Below are positions 1 through 8,365 of a stretch of DNA of 64,000 bases, one piece after another (positions within the stretch are counted from its first letter, which is position 1; each line of letters starts with the position of its first letter). Origin of the DNA: Phocaeicola faecalis (lineage in GTDB: Bacteria > Bacteroidota > Bacteroidia > Bacteroidales > Bacteroidaceae); the NCBI RefSeq assembly GCF_021730445.1, contig NZ_JADNRM010000006.1:110997-174996 (forward strand). Direction: 5' to 3'. The notes under the pieces are model-generated. The model worked only from the letters and a program-made list of their open reading frames with translations, searched no databases and was not told the origin of the DNA. Made by a program: the position numbers and the translations under genes.

Positions 1-582
1 AGTAGTTACCATGCCGAAGTGCCCGATAGCTATCTTAAGCCGGGGGCATTCACTGATGATTTCTTCCATTTCCCCAACTTGGGTATTGCCGTCGGCCAAA
101 TCAATGGAAAGAATCGTGCCGTGTGCTTCCATGTATCGAAACATCTCCACCATTTCGGGACTGTTCAGCATCACTCTGCCTTTTTTTAGCAAGAGGCGGT
201 GGGCAGGAATTTTAATCGCCTTGAATCCTTTGGCTATCAGTTCTTTGGCCTGTTGTAAGAAACCGGGTTTTCGGAATTCGCACATACCGCATACAAAGAA
301 TCGGTCGGGATACTTTTCGGTCACCTCCAGCAAATAATCATTTTGTATGCCGTCAATGTATTCCTGAGTGACAACGGCGGCCGAAACTTGTGCATAGTTC
401 ATATTCGATAGAAATACTTCCGCACTGTTTCGTCCGTCAATCATAAAAGGCGGAAGCATCTGGCGTTCCTCACCCATGAAGAGCGAACGTCCGTCGGACA
501 ATGTACGGATGGGCATGCCGTCGACTTCCGCGTCTTGCCGGAGCCAAAGGTGAGAATGAGCATCTATTATTTTAAAGTCCAT
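1..582 (-). CDS. Amidohydrolase family 2 (partial, C-terminus off window)
   Basis: An open minus-strand frame runs from an ATG at 582 to the left edge without a stop, giving 194 codons. The N-terminus reads MDFKIIDAHSHLW, the HxH metal motif (His9, His11) of amidohydrolase-2 TIM-barrel enzymes. KIPAHRLLL and IAIGHFGM supply further strand-end His residues typical of the family. It starts 12 bases after the stop of the aldo/keto reductase, so the two are probably cotranscribed. A sugar-lactone hydrolase acting on the product of the upstream dehydrogenase is my inference. The family also includes decarboxylases and other hydrolases, and the missing C-terminus prevents a finer call. Confidence 0.8.
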   Translation of the reverse strand, partial: MDFKIIDAHSHLWLRQDAEVDGMPIRTLSDGRSLFMGEERQMLPPFMIDGRNSAEVFLSNMNYAQVSAAVVTQEYIDGIQNDYLLEVTEKYPDRFFVCGMCEFRKPGFLQQAKELIAKGFKAIKIPAHRLLLKKGRVMLNSPEMVEMFRYMEAHGTILSIDLADGNTQVGEMEEIISECPRLKIAIGHFGMVTT

Positions 583-594
583 ATCTTTCCTTCG

Positions 595-1527
595 TTACGA
601 ATTGGCCCAGCTGACACGCATTTGCTTGCCGATAATCTCTTGTACTTCTTTCACCAAATTCCAGTCGACAGGCTCTTCGACATAAGCGATGTTCTTCAAT
701 ACATTGTCGGGATTGGCGGAACTGAACAAAGTAGTGGCAATGCGCGGGTTACCGGTGGAATACTGAATTGCCAGCTTTTCAATCGGGTAATTTTTGGACA
801 TACAATGCAGGGCCGCTTTTTGGCATGCTCTGACCAGTGCTTTCGGGGCCGGATGCCATGTGGGAACGCCACGTTGCGAAAGTAATCCCATTGAAAGAGG
901 AGAAGCATTGATAATGCCGATATTCTTCGATTCGAAATAGTTGAAGTAATCGCTCAGCTTTTCGTCATTTAGAGAATAATGACAAAAATTCAATATACTC
1001 TCCACTACGCCGGGCTCAGAATGTTCTACTACCCATTGCAGATTTTCCAGTTGCAAATCGGTGATGCCTACGTGTTTCACGATGCCTTTGTCTCTCAGCT
1101 CAACTAATGCAGGCAGTGTTTCATCCACAACTTGATGCAAGTCGGCAAATTCGATATCGTGTACATTGATAAGGTCAATATAATCGACATTCAATCTTTT
1201 CATACTTGCATAGACACTCTCTGTGGCATATTTCGCCGAGTAGTTCCATTTATTGACTCCGTTTTCGCCATAACGTCCTACCTTCGTAGACAAGTAGTAC
1301 TTGTTGCGCGGAATCTGTTTCAGTGCTTTCCCCAACACCGTTTCTGCTTTATAATGACCGTAGTAGGGAGACACATCGATAAAGTTTATTCCTTTCTCCA
1401 CTGCGGTAAATACGGCTTCAATACTTCTCGCTTCAGTGGTATCATGGAATACTCCTCCCAGCGAAGATGCACCGAAACTGAGGTTTGAAACGCACATTCC
1501 GGTTTTTCCGATTTCATTGTATTTCAT
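595..1527 (-). CDS. Aldo/keto reductase, aldose 1-dehydrogenase-like
   Basis: A 310-residue AKR-fold oxidoreductase. It begins MKYNEIGKTG and carries the catalytic tetrad of the superfamily: Asp51 and Tyr56 in FIDVSPYYG, Lys82 in STKVG, His123 in NVHDIE. The overall pattern resembles L-galactose, L-fucose or D-threo-aldose 1-dehydrogenases, which oxidise a free aldose to its 1,5-lactone with NAD(P). The next gene on the same strand is an amidohydrolase-2 protein, the usual lactonase partner. A LacI-type regulator is divergent upstream. Together they look like a small non-phosphorylative sugar oxidation module, possibly for fucose released from host glycans. The substrate is inference. Confidence 0.82.
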   Translation of the reverse strand: MKYNEIGKTGMCVSNLSFGASSLGGVFHDTTEARSIEAVFTAVEKGINFIDVSPYYGHYKAETVLGKALKQIPRNKYYLSTKVGRYGENGVNKWNYSAKYATESVYASMKRLNVDYIDLINVHDIEFADLHQVVDETLPALVELRDKGIVKHVGITDLQLENLQWVVEHSEPGVVESILNFCHYSLNDEKLSDYFNYFESKNIGIINASPLSMGLLSQRGVPTWHPAPKALVRACQKAALHCMSKNYPIEKLAIQYSTGNPRIATTLFSSANPDNVLKNIAYVEEPVDWNLVKEVQEIIGKQMRVSWANS

Positions 1528-1623
1528 TGGTTGTAAAATGTTGTTTAATCAGTTAATGGCTTCAAATTAAGGCAATATATGGCTAAAGTGTGAGGGTATC
1601 CCTTGAGAAAAAGCACGCAAACC

Positions 1624-1654
1624 TTTGCGTAAACAATTCTTATGGTTACCTTTG
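1624..1654 (+). promoter_or_regulatory. Bacteroides-type promoter for the LacI regulator
   Basis: TTTG at 1624-1627 is followed after 19 bases by TACCTTTG at 1647-1654, an exact match to the Bacteroidetes sigma consensus (TTTG, 19-21 bases, TAnnTTTG). Transcription would begin near 1660. That rules out the earlier in-frame ATG at 1642, which lies just upstream of the -7 box, and supports starts at 1672 or 1678. Confidence 0.7.
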
Positions 1655-1671
1655 TGGAAAGTTTGATTGGG

Positions 1672-2712
1672 ATGGGTATGAGTGGTAAAAAGCATGTGTC
1701 TCTAAAAGATTTGGCAGAAGAGCTGGGTGTCTCTGTATCTACTGTCTCACGGGCATTGAAAGATAGCCCCGAGATAGGGGAGGAGATGCGTGAACGAGTA
1801 AAGAAGTTGGCCGGAGAGTGGAATTATCGTCCCAATCCTTTTGCAATGAGTCTGCTCAAGAACACCCCGCGAATCATCGGAATCATTGTGCCGGATATTG
1901 TGACTCATTTCTATTCTTCCATTATTAGCGGCATTAGCGATGTGGCGCGCCAAAATCATTATTCTGTTATTATTACCTCTTCTTATGAGCAATATGAGCT
2001 GGAGAAGCAGTGTGTGGAAGATTTGGTGAATATTCGTGTGGAAGGAATTCTTGCCTGCATTTCACAAGAAACGACGGACTATGCCCACTTTGAATCTCTG
2101 ACCATGCAGCGTGTGCCCTTGGTATTCTTTGACCGGGTGTGTCTGCACAGTCGTTGCTCTTGCGTAGTTGCCGATAATGCAGAGTCGGGTAAGGTAGCTA
2201 CCGAACATTTTTTGCAGCATGGGGTGAAACGGATTGGTTTTATTGGCGGAGCGAATCATCTGGATATAGTAAAACAAAGGAAGCATGGATATTTGGATGC
2301 GCTGAGGCAATATCAGATTCCCATTGAGAGGGAATTGATTGTTTGTGGAAAAATGACTTATGAAGAGGGACGTGGGGCAACTCGGAAGTTGCTGGCATTG
2401 CCCTGTCCTCCCGAAGCCATTCTTGCCATGAATGACACGTTGGCTTTTGCTGCGATGAAAGAAATAAAAGAGCAAGGACTGCGCATCCCGCAAGATGTGG
2501 CATTAATTGGATATACCGATGAGTTGCACTCTAATTATGTGGAACCGGCGTTGACAGCCATTACCCATCAAACTTATGAGATGGGGGTGGCATCATGTAA
2601 TTTGCTCCTGCAACATTTGCAAAAAACTCAAAGGCCGAAGAAGGTAGTGATTCCTACTCGTCTGATAGTGCGGGGGTCGTCTGTAAAACAGCCTTTCTCC
2701 AAAATAGAATGA
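1672..2712 (+). CDS. LacI family transcriptional regulator
   Basis: A LacI/PurR-type repressor of about 346 residues. The N-terminal helix-turn-helix is visible in VSLKDLAEELGVSVSTVSRAL, followed by the hinge region and a periplasmic-binding-protein-like effector domain (IIGIIVPDI near the start, GFIGGANHLD, and a C-terminal IPTRLIVRGSS ending typical of the family). Start 1672 (MGMSGKK) or 1678 is preferred over 1642 because a consensus promoter overlaps the longer start. It diverges from the aldo/keto reductase and amidohydrolase genes, which are its likely targets. The effector sugar cannot be read from the sequence. Confidence 0.9.
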   Translation: MGMSGKKHVSLKDLAEELGVSVSTVSRALKDSPEIGEEMRERVKKLAGEWNYRPNPFAMSLLKNTPRIIGIIVPDIVTHFYSSIISGISDVARQNHYSVIITSSYEQYELEKQCVEDLVNIRVEGILACISQETTDYAHFESLTMQRVPLVFFDRVCLHSRCSCVVADNAESGKVATEHFLQHGVKRIGFIGGANHLDIVKQRKHGYLDALRQYQIPIERELIVCGKMTYEEGRGATRKLLALPCPPEAILAMNDTLAFAAMKEIKEQGLRIPQDVALIGYTDELHSNYVEPALTAITHQTYEMGVASCNLLLQHLQKTQRPKKVVIPTRLIVRGSSVKQPFSKIE

Positions 2713-2726
2713 ATTTTGATTTTTTG

Positions 2727-2836
2727 CTCTCATACTCTCATCAATATAGCTGAAGTGTCGATGGACAAAGACTTTCAGGGGTGAGAGATGGAGATGAGAG
2801 ATAAGCAAAAAAGTGAGAACGATGCTCTCACTTTTG
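2727..2836. repeat. Left diverged inverted repeat with CTCTCA(T/C) heptamers
   Basis: This stretch holds CTCTCAT at 2727 and 2735, the reverse heptamer (G/A)TGAGAG at 2781 and 2794, and a hairpin at 2809-2835. The reverse complement of 5767-5844 aligns without gaps to 2760-2836 at about three quarters identity by hand count. The two copies face each other around the DUF6078 and VapE-type genes. The rest of 2837-3077 holds no gene I can support, only a short palindrome (8-base arms at 2925-2932 and 2939-2946). Confidence 0.65.
2809..2835 (+). terminator. Hairpin terminator after the LacI gene
   Basis: A ten-base perfect stem (AAAAGTGAGA at 2809-2818 with TCTCACTTTT at 2826-2835) surrounds a seven-base loop and ends in a short T run. 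It lies about 100 bases after the LacI stop codon. It is also the inner part of the left inverted repeat. Confidence 0.55.
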
Positions 2837-3077
2837 CCTAATGCTGTATCTTTTGTGCACTTCCTGCTATACAAGTTGATACATTCTTCCTTTGCTTTTT
2901 TCACTTACATACTTTCCTGCAATGTGTTTCATGCGGTTGAAACACTCTGTTCCGGGGCGGAGGACAATGTGTTCAATAGGCAGAAACAGGTTGTTTAATA
3001 GGGGAAAACAATCTGTATCATTCGGGAAACACATTGATTCGAATAATTGCATATTTCACCGCTGCCGAAAGGAGCTA

Positions 3078-3521
3078 TCATTGCCACCAAACGTATTGAT
3101 CCACGAAGTCATCGTAAGCCGGTTCGGATGTTATGCCGTAGTTACGGAATACCTGACGGATAAATGCTTGGTCTTTCGGGCTAAGAAGAGATTCTTTGCG
3201 ATAAAAACGATAATAGCCGCTTCTGCCGAAATAATACAATAAACTCTGTTTGATGGCAATAGCCGCATTGTGTGGAAGGTTGTCGTACAGGTGCGCCACT
3301 CCGCGGGCGAATCGGACTGTTTCTCCCGAACGGTAATATGGACATTCCGCATTCGTTTCAGGAGTGTAGGTAGGATTCACTATTTTGATAAACTGGCAGT
3401 CTGCCGGGATATGAAGAGCCGCTTTACGGCGCAGGCAGTCAGCGGATTGCGGACACTGCTCATTCAGGCAATGAGCGAAGCCTTGGGGAACTGAATTGTA
3501 ATCAAATTCTTTTGTTTTCAT
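3078..3521 (-). CDS. DUF6078 family protein
   Basis: A 147-residue protein starting MKTKEFDYNSVPQGF. It has a Cys-rich N-terminus (Cys residues in AHCLNEQCPQSADCLRR) and a later ECPYYRSGE. I recognise the Bacteroidales DUF6078 pattern. No catalytic motif or signal peptide is visible, so it is probably cytoplasmic, and the Cys spacing might bind a metal. It is convergent with the LacI gene and divergent from the VapE-type gene at 3677. It lies inside the pair of diverged inverted repeats, so it may be cargo of, or a partner in, the same element. Function is unknown. Confidence 0.7.
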   Translation of the reverse strand: MKTKEFDYNSVPQGFAHCLNEQCPQSADCLRRKAALHIPADCQFIKIVNPTYTPETNAECPYYRSGETVRFARGVAHLYDNLPHNAAIAIKQSLLYYFGRSGYYRFYRKESLLSPKDQAFIRQVFRNYGITSEPAYDDFVDQYVWWQ

Positions 3522-3619
3522 CTTGTTTTTATTCTAAGTTTAAAGTGTATAAAGGTAATCAAAAACTATCGGAAAAACAAATAGAAGAAAAGTAATATTA
3601 TTTTAATGATAAGCGGGCG

Positions 3620-3627
3620 TATATTTG
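3620..3627 (+). promoter_or_regulatory. Likely -7 box for the VapE-type gene
   Basis: TATATTTG matches the TAnnTTTG consensus and lies about 50 bases before the ATG at 3677. No clear TTG is present at the usual upstream distance, so the promoter may be weak or may need activation. Confidence 0.4.
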
Positions 3628-3676
3628 TTTTTGTGGAAGAAAAGCATTACTTTTACAGTGACTAATAAAATAATGG

Positions 3677-5767
3677 ATGAAGATAACAAAATTAGGATGT
3701 AGAGGAAGTAAAACTACACATCGGAAATTGGATGACGAAAGTGTACTCTCTCTTCTTACGGCCGGTAATACACAAACACTAATTGAGAAAGTTCGTGAAA
3801 AATTACAGTCGGCAATGCCCGATAGGTCTTATAAATTTATACAGCGAATTCCTCGGCTGCTCTTTGCGGGAATATTCAAAATGGATGGAGAACGGTTGCT
3901 CCTAAAAGAGTATACCGGGTGTGTCTTGCTGGAAATCAAACATTTGAAAGGATTGGAAGAGGCACGTGAACTGCGTGCTCAAATAGCTGCCTATCCTCAA
4001 ACGTTGTGGGCTTTTGTGGGGGCAAGCGGGCGAAGTGTGAAATTTGTAGTTCCTTACACCCGTCCTGACGGAACCTTGCCGCAAACGGAAACGGAAGCGG
4101 CGTTGTTTCATGCGCATGCTTTTCGTCATGCTGTCAAAACTTACGAACCCAGATTGTCTTATCCCATCGAACTGAAGGAACCTCATCTCGCCCAAAGTTG
4201 CCGTCTGAGTTATGACCCTGAAGTCTATCATAACTCTCAGGCGCTTGCCATTCATCTTGAACAACCTACGCAAATGCCTGTGGAAACGGGATTTCAAGAG
4301 AATTTTCATAAATTGACACCTGTGGAGAGTGTCGGAAAATCTTGGTACGAGAAGCAACGTTACGTTTCTGTCCAGTTTGAGCTCGCTTTGGGCTGTGCGA
4401 TAGAGAAGTATGGAAACATTGATTTAAAATTGGATTTCAAACCGTTGCTTCATCTGCTGGGAGAAGGCTGTTTCTGTGCCGGCATTTCCGAAGAAGATGC
4501 CGTGAAGTGGACGATGCTGTATTGGGATACCATCTTGTCGGAAGTTGAGATAAGGGAGACTTTGCACCATACGTATCAGGTGAAGAAAGGATTCAATGAA
4601 AAGGCATTGTGTAAGCCCGAACAATTGCAGGCGTTGAAAGTGAATGAGTTTATGAACCGTCGTTATGAGTTTCGGCGAAATGTGATGACGGGAGTAGTGG
4701 AACATCGTGAACAGGGAACGTTCTGTTTTCAGTTCAGACCCGTTACCGATTTAGTTTATAACAGTATAGCACTGAACGCCCAGCTTGAAGGCTTGCAGTT
4801 GTGGGACAGGGATGTGCGCCGTTATATCAACTCCGATAGAGTGAAGGATTTTTCGCCGATAGATGATTTTTTGCAGAAGCTTCCTCGTTGGGATGGACAT
4901 GATTATATCCGTGATTTGGCAGGACGTGTGAAATGTGACAATCTGCATTGGCAGGACTTATTTTATCGATGGTTTTTGGGAATGGTGGCGTATTGGCAGG
5001 AACGCGACACGAAGCACGCCAACAGTACTTCACCATTGCTGGTGGGTCCGCAAGGCATTGATAAATCTACTTTTTGCACAGAGATTCTTCCTCCGGAGCT
5101 ACATCTCTATTATACGGATGATTTGGATTTCAGCGAAAAGCGCCATGCCATGCTCTATCTGAATCGTTTTGCGCTGATTAATCTGGATGAGTTCGATCAA
5201 ATCAGTGTCCGTCATCAAGGCTTCCTGAAGCATTTGTTGCAGAAGCCTTCGGTCAATGTGCGCCGTCCCAACAGTGCTTATATAGAGAAAGTGCGTCGCT
5301 ATGCTTCGTTCATTGCCACCAGCAATCACGAAGATTTGTTGAATGACCCTAGCGGCAGCCGTCGTTTTATCTGTGTGCATGTTTCGGAAATAGATAATTC
5401 GCAACCGATAGATTATCAGCAACTTTATGCTCAGGCGGTAGCTGCATTGGATAATGGGGAGCGTTATTGGTTTACGCGCGAAGAGGGTATGCGGCAGACG
5501 GAAAGTAATCGTGAATTTCAGCAGGAACCTATTCAGGAACAGTTGTATCATCAGTATTTCCGCGCTGCGGAGGATGAGTCGGAAGGAGAATGGATGCTGG
5601 CAGTGGAGATTTTCCAATGTTTGCAGAAAAAGAGCGGTATCAAGTTGCCGGTCGGAAAGATGAATATGTTCGGACGTTTCTTGAGCAAGTTGGGGATTCT
5701 GAGTCATCGTACTAGGAATGGTGTGTTTTATAGAGTGGTGGAACGTACAAAAAATGACATATTTTGA
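3677..5767 (+). CDS. VirE_N / VapE / DUF3874 protein (primase-helicase-like)
   Basis: A 696-residue multidomain protein. The N-terminal part (to about residue 150) resembles the BT4734-like VirE_N domain. The middle carries a VapE-type P-loop ATPase (LVGPQGIDKSTF, residues 455-466) with Walker B-like LINLDEFDQI. The last about 70 residues match the DUF3874 module (MNMFGRFLSKLG and FYRVVER). Such proteins are common in Bacteroides accessory regions and are thought to be primase- or helicase-like. The P-loop is unusual: Asp462 stands where GxxxxGK(S/T) has Gly before Lys463. A strong hairpin starts at the stop codon, and diverged inverted repeats flank it. A decayed relative lies at 60.9-61.1 kb. 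Confidence 0.8.
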   Translation: MKITKLGCRGSKTTHRKLDDESVLSLLTAGNTQTLIEKVREKLQSAMPDRSYKFIQRIPRLLFAGIFKMDGERLLLKEYTGCVLLEIKHLKGLEEARELRAQIAAYPQTLWAFVGASGRSVKFVVPYTRPDGTLPQTETEAALFHAHAFRHAVKTYEPRLSYPIELKEPHLAQSCRLSYDPEVYHNSQALAIHLEQPTQMPVETGFQENFHKLTPVESVGKSWYEKQRYVSVQFELALGCAIEKYGNIDLKLDFKPLLHLLGEGCFCAGISEEDAVKWTMLYWDTILSEVEIRETLHHTYQVKKGFNEKALCKPEQLQALKVNEFMNRRYEFRRNVMTGVVEHREQGTFCFQFRPVTDLVYNSIALNAQLEGLQLWDRDVRRYINSDRVKDFSPIDDFLQKLPRWDGHDYIRDLAGRVKCDNLHWQDLFYRWFLGMVAYWQERDTKHANSTSPLLVGPQGIDKSTFCTEILPPELHLYYTDDLDFSEKRHAMLYLNRFALINLDEFDQISVRHQGFLKHLLQKPSVNVRRPNSAYIEKVRRYASFIATSNHEDLLNDPSGSRRFICVHVSEIDNSQPIDYQQLYAQAVAALDNGERYWFTREEGMRQTESNREFQQEPIQEQLYHQYFRAAEDESEGEWMLAVEIFQCLQKKSGIKLPVGKMNMFGRFLSKLGILSHRTRNGVFYRVVERTKNDIF

Positions 5768-5797
5768 AAAAGGTGAGAGCAATGCTCTCACCTTTTT
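5767..5797 (+). terminator. Rho-independent terminator
   Basis: A perfect 14-base stem (5767-5780 with 5784-5797) with a three-base loop begins at the last base of the VapE-type stop codon. It has A and T runs on either side, so it can work in both directions. Confidence 0.85.
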
Positions 5798-5880
5798 AGG
5801 TATCTCTCATTCGTATCTCTCATACCTGAAATCCTTTATTCATCAGGGATAAGGGGAGATGATGAGGCATATGAGAGATG
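5767..5880. repeat. Right diverged inverted repeat with CTCTCA(T/C) heptamers
   Basis: Heptamers appear as GTGAGAG at 5773, CTCTCAC at 5785, CTCTCAT at 5804 and 5817, and ATGAGAG at 5871. The hairpin is on the inner side, as in the left copy at 2727-2836, so the pair forms a proper inverted arrangement about 3.15 kb apart. Confidence 0.65.
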
Positions 5881-5979
5881 AAAATGAAAAAGGGCAAGTA
5901 CCGGTTGAATTCAAACTTCCTTGCGATAGCAGAAATAAATTGGTTGAGTAACATAGCCGGTTGATAGAAGAAAAATGAA

Positions 5980-5987
5980 TACCTTTG
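5980..5987 (+). promoter_or_regulatory. -7 box for the thioesterase gene
   Basis: TACCTTTG fits TAnnTTTG. It overlaps the earlier in-frame ATG at 5985, so translation most likely begins downstream at 6015 (or 6000). No convincing TTG lies 19-21 bases upstream. Confidence 0.5.
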
Positions 5988-6014
5988 CATGTAAATATAA
6001 TGAGAATAGAACGT

Positions 6015-6386
6015 ATGGAAACAGGATTGACTTATACTTCGACCGTTACAGTGTCGGAAGACAACATAGCTGCCACAATGGGCAGCGGAGATTTAGAGGT
6101 TTTTGCTACACCGGCTATGGTGGCATTGATGGAAAATGCGGCAATGAATGCCGTAGTAGGAGAATTGCCTGAAGGTGCCACTACTGTAGGTGCGATGATG
6201 AATACGACTCATATCAAACCTTCGGCCATGGGAGATACGGTTTCGGCAACTGCTGTATTGAAGGAAGTGGAAGGCAGAAAGCTTACTTTCGAAGTGCAGG
6301 CCAAGGACAGTAAAGGGGTGATTGGCGAGGGTACACATGTGCGCTATATTGTCGATAGGGAGAAGTTTATGAGTAAGCTGGCTTGA
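6015..6386 (+). CDS. Hotdog-fold thioesterase (FlK-like)
   Basis: About 123 residues from METGLTYT. The sequence follows the small hotdog thioesterase pattern of fluoroacetyl-CoA thioesterase-like proteins: FATPAMVALMENAA for the central helix, then TTHIKPSAMGDTV, GRKLTFEVQA and GEGTHVRYIVDREKF for the strands. These enzymes hydrolyse acyl-CoA thioesters in the cytoplasm, and the physiological substrate cannot be inferred here. The longer start at 5985 is disfavoured because it lies inside the predicted -7 box. The gene is alone, with a strong hairpin separating it from the convergent GH110 gene. Confidence 0.8.
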   Translation: METGLTYTSTVTVSEDNIAATMGSGDLEVFATPAMVALMENAAMNAVVGELPEGATTVGAMMNTTHIKPSAMGDTVSATAVLKEVEGRKLTFEVQAKDSKGVIGEGTHVRYIVDREKFMSKLA

Positions 6387-6396
6387 AATTAGTTTG

Positions 6397-6455
6397 AGGA
6401 GGTGTGTATTTTATGTTTTTAGGCAAGTAAAAACATAAAATGCACACCTCCTTTT
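6397..6455. terminator. Bidirectional terminator hairpin
   Basis: A 25-base stem with a single T/G wobble (6397-6421 with 6428-6452) surrounds a six-base loop and ends in a T run. It lies between two convergent genes and should stop transcription from both sides. Confidence 0.85.
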
Positions 6456-6461
6456 AATTGC

Positions 6462-8183
6462 TTAACGTACAACATCTTGAACGATATTTCCTCTTAGCGT
6501 GGTATCGTTGCATTCCTGTGTTGTGACCAGCTTTTCGATACTTTCTTTGCCGGAAGTAAGAAATAGGTTGTTGGTGATGTGCAGCCCATTCACTGATTTG
6601 GCATGGATGGCATCAGTCCCTTTTAGCAGGAAGCGGTTGTTGACGATGCGGATGTTGCGATGTACATAGCCTTCATGACGATTGTTCTCGGGGGCGATGA
6701 AGATGACGGGCGTACCGCATTCGATGAACCGATTGTTTCGGATGGTCACATCGTGCACCATACCCGACTCGAACCAACTGCGTGCATCGTCTGCTATCAA
6801 GATGCCGCTCATCTGCATTCGGAAGAAAGTGTTGTTTTCTATCAGTACTTTACGTCGTGTGGTAACTAAAAGTCCCCGAGAGGGAATGCGGGAGAAGAAA
6901 TTGTTTCGTACAATGACTTCGGGAGTATAAGTGACATTCTCTACGACTAGGTCTTGCATACTCTTGAGATGCTGCGGCACGTCCCGTGTCAGGGTGACGA
7001 TTATCTCGCGGTCGTTCTTCATTACCGCTTTTTTTACTTTAGCAGAAGCCAGCGGCAACAAAGTATTGGGGTGGATGAATTCGATTTCATTTCCCGGAAG
7101 GAAGGACTGGAAGCCGTAAGTCTGATGGTGCATATATTTCAGCACCATTTGGTCGGATGCCGGGAACTTGGTCACTTTCAAGTGGGTGCCATGTATGTTG
7201 ATAGGGTCGTCATGCGCTCCCGAGAAGCGGGAATCTTCAATCAATACCCTGCCTTTGCACCCGGACATCTGTACAAAGTCGGCAAAACCGGCGCACGTGC
7301 GTCCGCTTCCAGACTCCGGTTCAAAAATCAGTTGTCTGTAGGTCAGATTCTCGGACATCTGTCCTACGAGACCGAAATTACCCAGAAAAGCAAAATGAAT
7401 TCTTTCTAGTGTAATGTCCCGGCTATACTGGATGCAGCCGCATACTTCATCTCGGATGCCGTCGCGCATCTGATAAACTAGTCCGGCACGTCCCACAGGT
7501 TCATGGTCATAGGCAAAGCGAAGCAGTCCCGGTTCCAGTTCCACCGCCCTTCTCAGTCCGGTCAAAGGGGATTCCGTCCGCCAGGTCGCATCCGTTTGCG
7601 GGTTGTATGCTTGGGCGATTCCTCCGTCCAGCCGCCAGCTGTCGCCTACGAAAGCAAACCGGCCTGCTTTTATTTCATAACGGCTTTGCGGATGAATGCG
7701 GACGGTGAGATGGCGTTCTCCTTTCTCTACTATGGTGAGTTCGGGCACGGTGGGGTCGTCTGCTGTTATGGTGAAGTCTTTCAGCGTGATGCGTTCGCAC
7801 CGGTCCATGAAGAAGGTGGTCATCTCACCATGAGTGATCAGTCTGGCACCGTTTCCGTCGAACGTCACATTCTTCAAGTCTTTCATCCAAAGTCCGATGT
7901 GTTTCACCGGGTCCGGATTCTCGGTTTCCGAAGTGGTATTTGACACCGGATAGCGTTTTACGATGGCACTCTGCCTGTACAGGTGATAATCTCCCTGCTG
8001 CAAACGGATAACCACCGGTTTTATTCCTTTGTAAGAAGCAGCTTCGTCAATGGCGTGCTGTAGTTCTTGAGTCATGTCCGCATCCTTTTCTACGGATGGG
8101 GATACATGGATAAGATGTTGGGCGTATACATTGGGGATACTTATACTTAAAGCGATAAGTCCTGTCAATAAGAATTGTTTCAT
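6462..8183 (-). CDS. GH110 alpha-1,3-galactosidase
   Basis: A 573-residue secreted enzyme with a signal peptide (MKQFLLTGLIALSIS to VYAQ) and a parallel beta-helix of the GH110 family. Landmarks are FDGNGARLITHGEMT, the GCIQYSRDITLERI rung, AHDDPINIHGTHL in the active-site region, and the repeated IENNTFF, IRNNRF and ITNNLF turns. GH110 enzymes remove terminal alpha-1,3-linked galactose from blood group B and, in some members, from linear alpha-Gal structures. It is the last gene of the minus-strand polysaccharide locus and fits with the GH35 beta-galactosidase upstream, which could act once the alpha-Gal cap is gone. Which subgroup it belongs to cannot be decided by eye. Confidence 0.88.
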   Translation of the reverse strand: MKQFLLTGLIALSISIPNVYAQHLIHVSPSVEKDADMTQELQHAIDEAASYKGIKPVVIRLQQGDYHLYRQSAIVKRYPVSNTTSETENPDPVKHIGLWMKDLKNVTFDGNGARLITHGEMTTFFMDRCERITLKDFTITADDPTVPELTIVEKGERHLTVRIHPQSRYEIKAGRFAFVGDSWRLDGGIAQAYNPQTDATWRTESPLTGLRRAVELEPGLLRFAYDHEPVGRAGLVYQMRDGIRDEVCGCIQYSRDITLERIHFAFLGNFGLVGQMSENLTYRQLIFEPESGSGRTCAGFADFVQMSGCKGRVLIEDSRFSGAHDDPINIHGTHLKVTKFPASDQMVLKYMHHQTYGFQSFLPGNEIEFIHPNTLLPLASAKVKKAVMKNDREIIVTLTRDVPQHLKSMQDLVVENVTYTPEVIVRNNFFSRIPSRGLLVTTRRKVLIENNTFFRMQMSGILIADDARSWFESGMVHDVTIRNNRFIECGTPVIFIAPENNRHEGYVHRNIRIVNNRFLLKGTDAIHAKSVNGLHITNNLFLTSGKESIEKLVTTQECNDTTLRGNIVQDVVR

Positions 8184-8286
8184 GTTTTTGTTCTATAAAG
8201 GTACAATTAGATTTTCAAATAGATATTCAGTCGGCTCATAGTATACAGGATGATATACAGACCGTTATAGCTATTGGAATTTATTG

Positions 8287-8325
8287 AAGCCTTAGTGAAG
8301 GAATCTTCCTCCCTCACTAAGGCTT
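8287..8325 (-). terminator. Hairpin after the 1008-residue hydrolase
   Basis: Twelve-base perfect arms (AAGCCTTAGTGA at 8287-8298 with its complement at 8314-8325) lie between the large hydrolase and the GH110 gene. There is little U run on the minus strand, so it may act as a partial terminator or an RNA-stabilising stem. Confidence 0.55.
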
Positions 8326-8365
8326 AAAATGTTAATCAAAAAGCAAACAGCAGTTTGGATGACTG

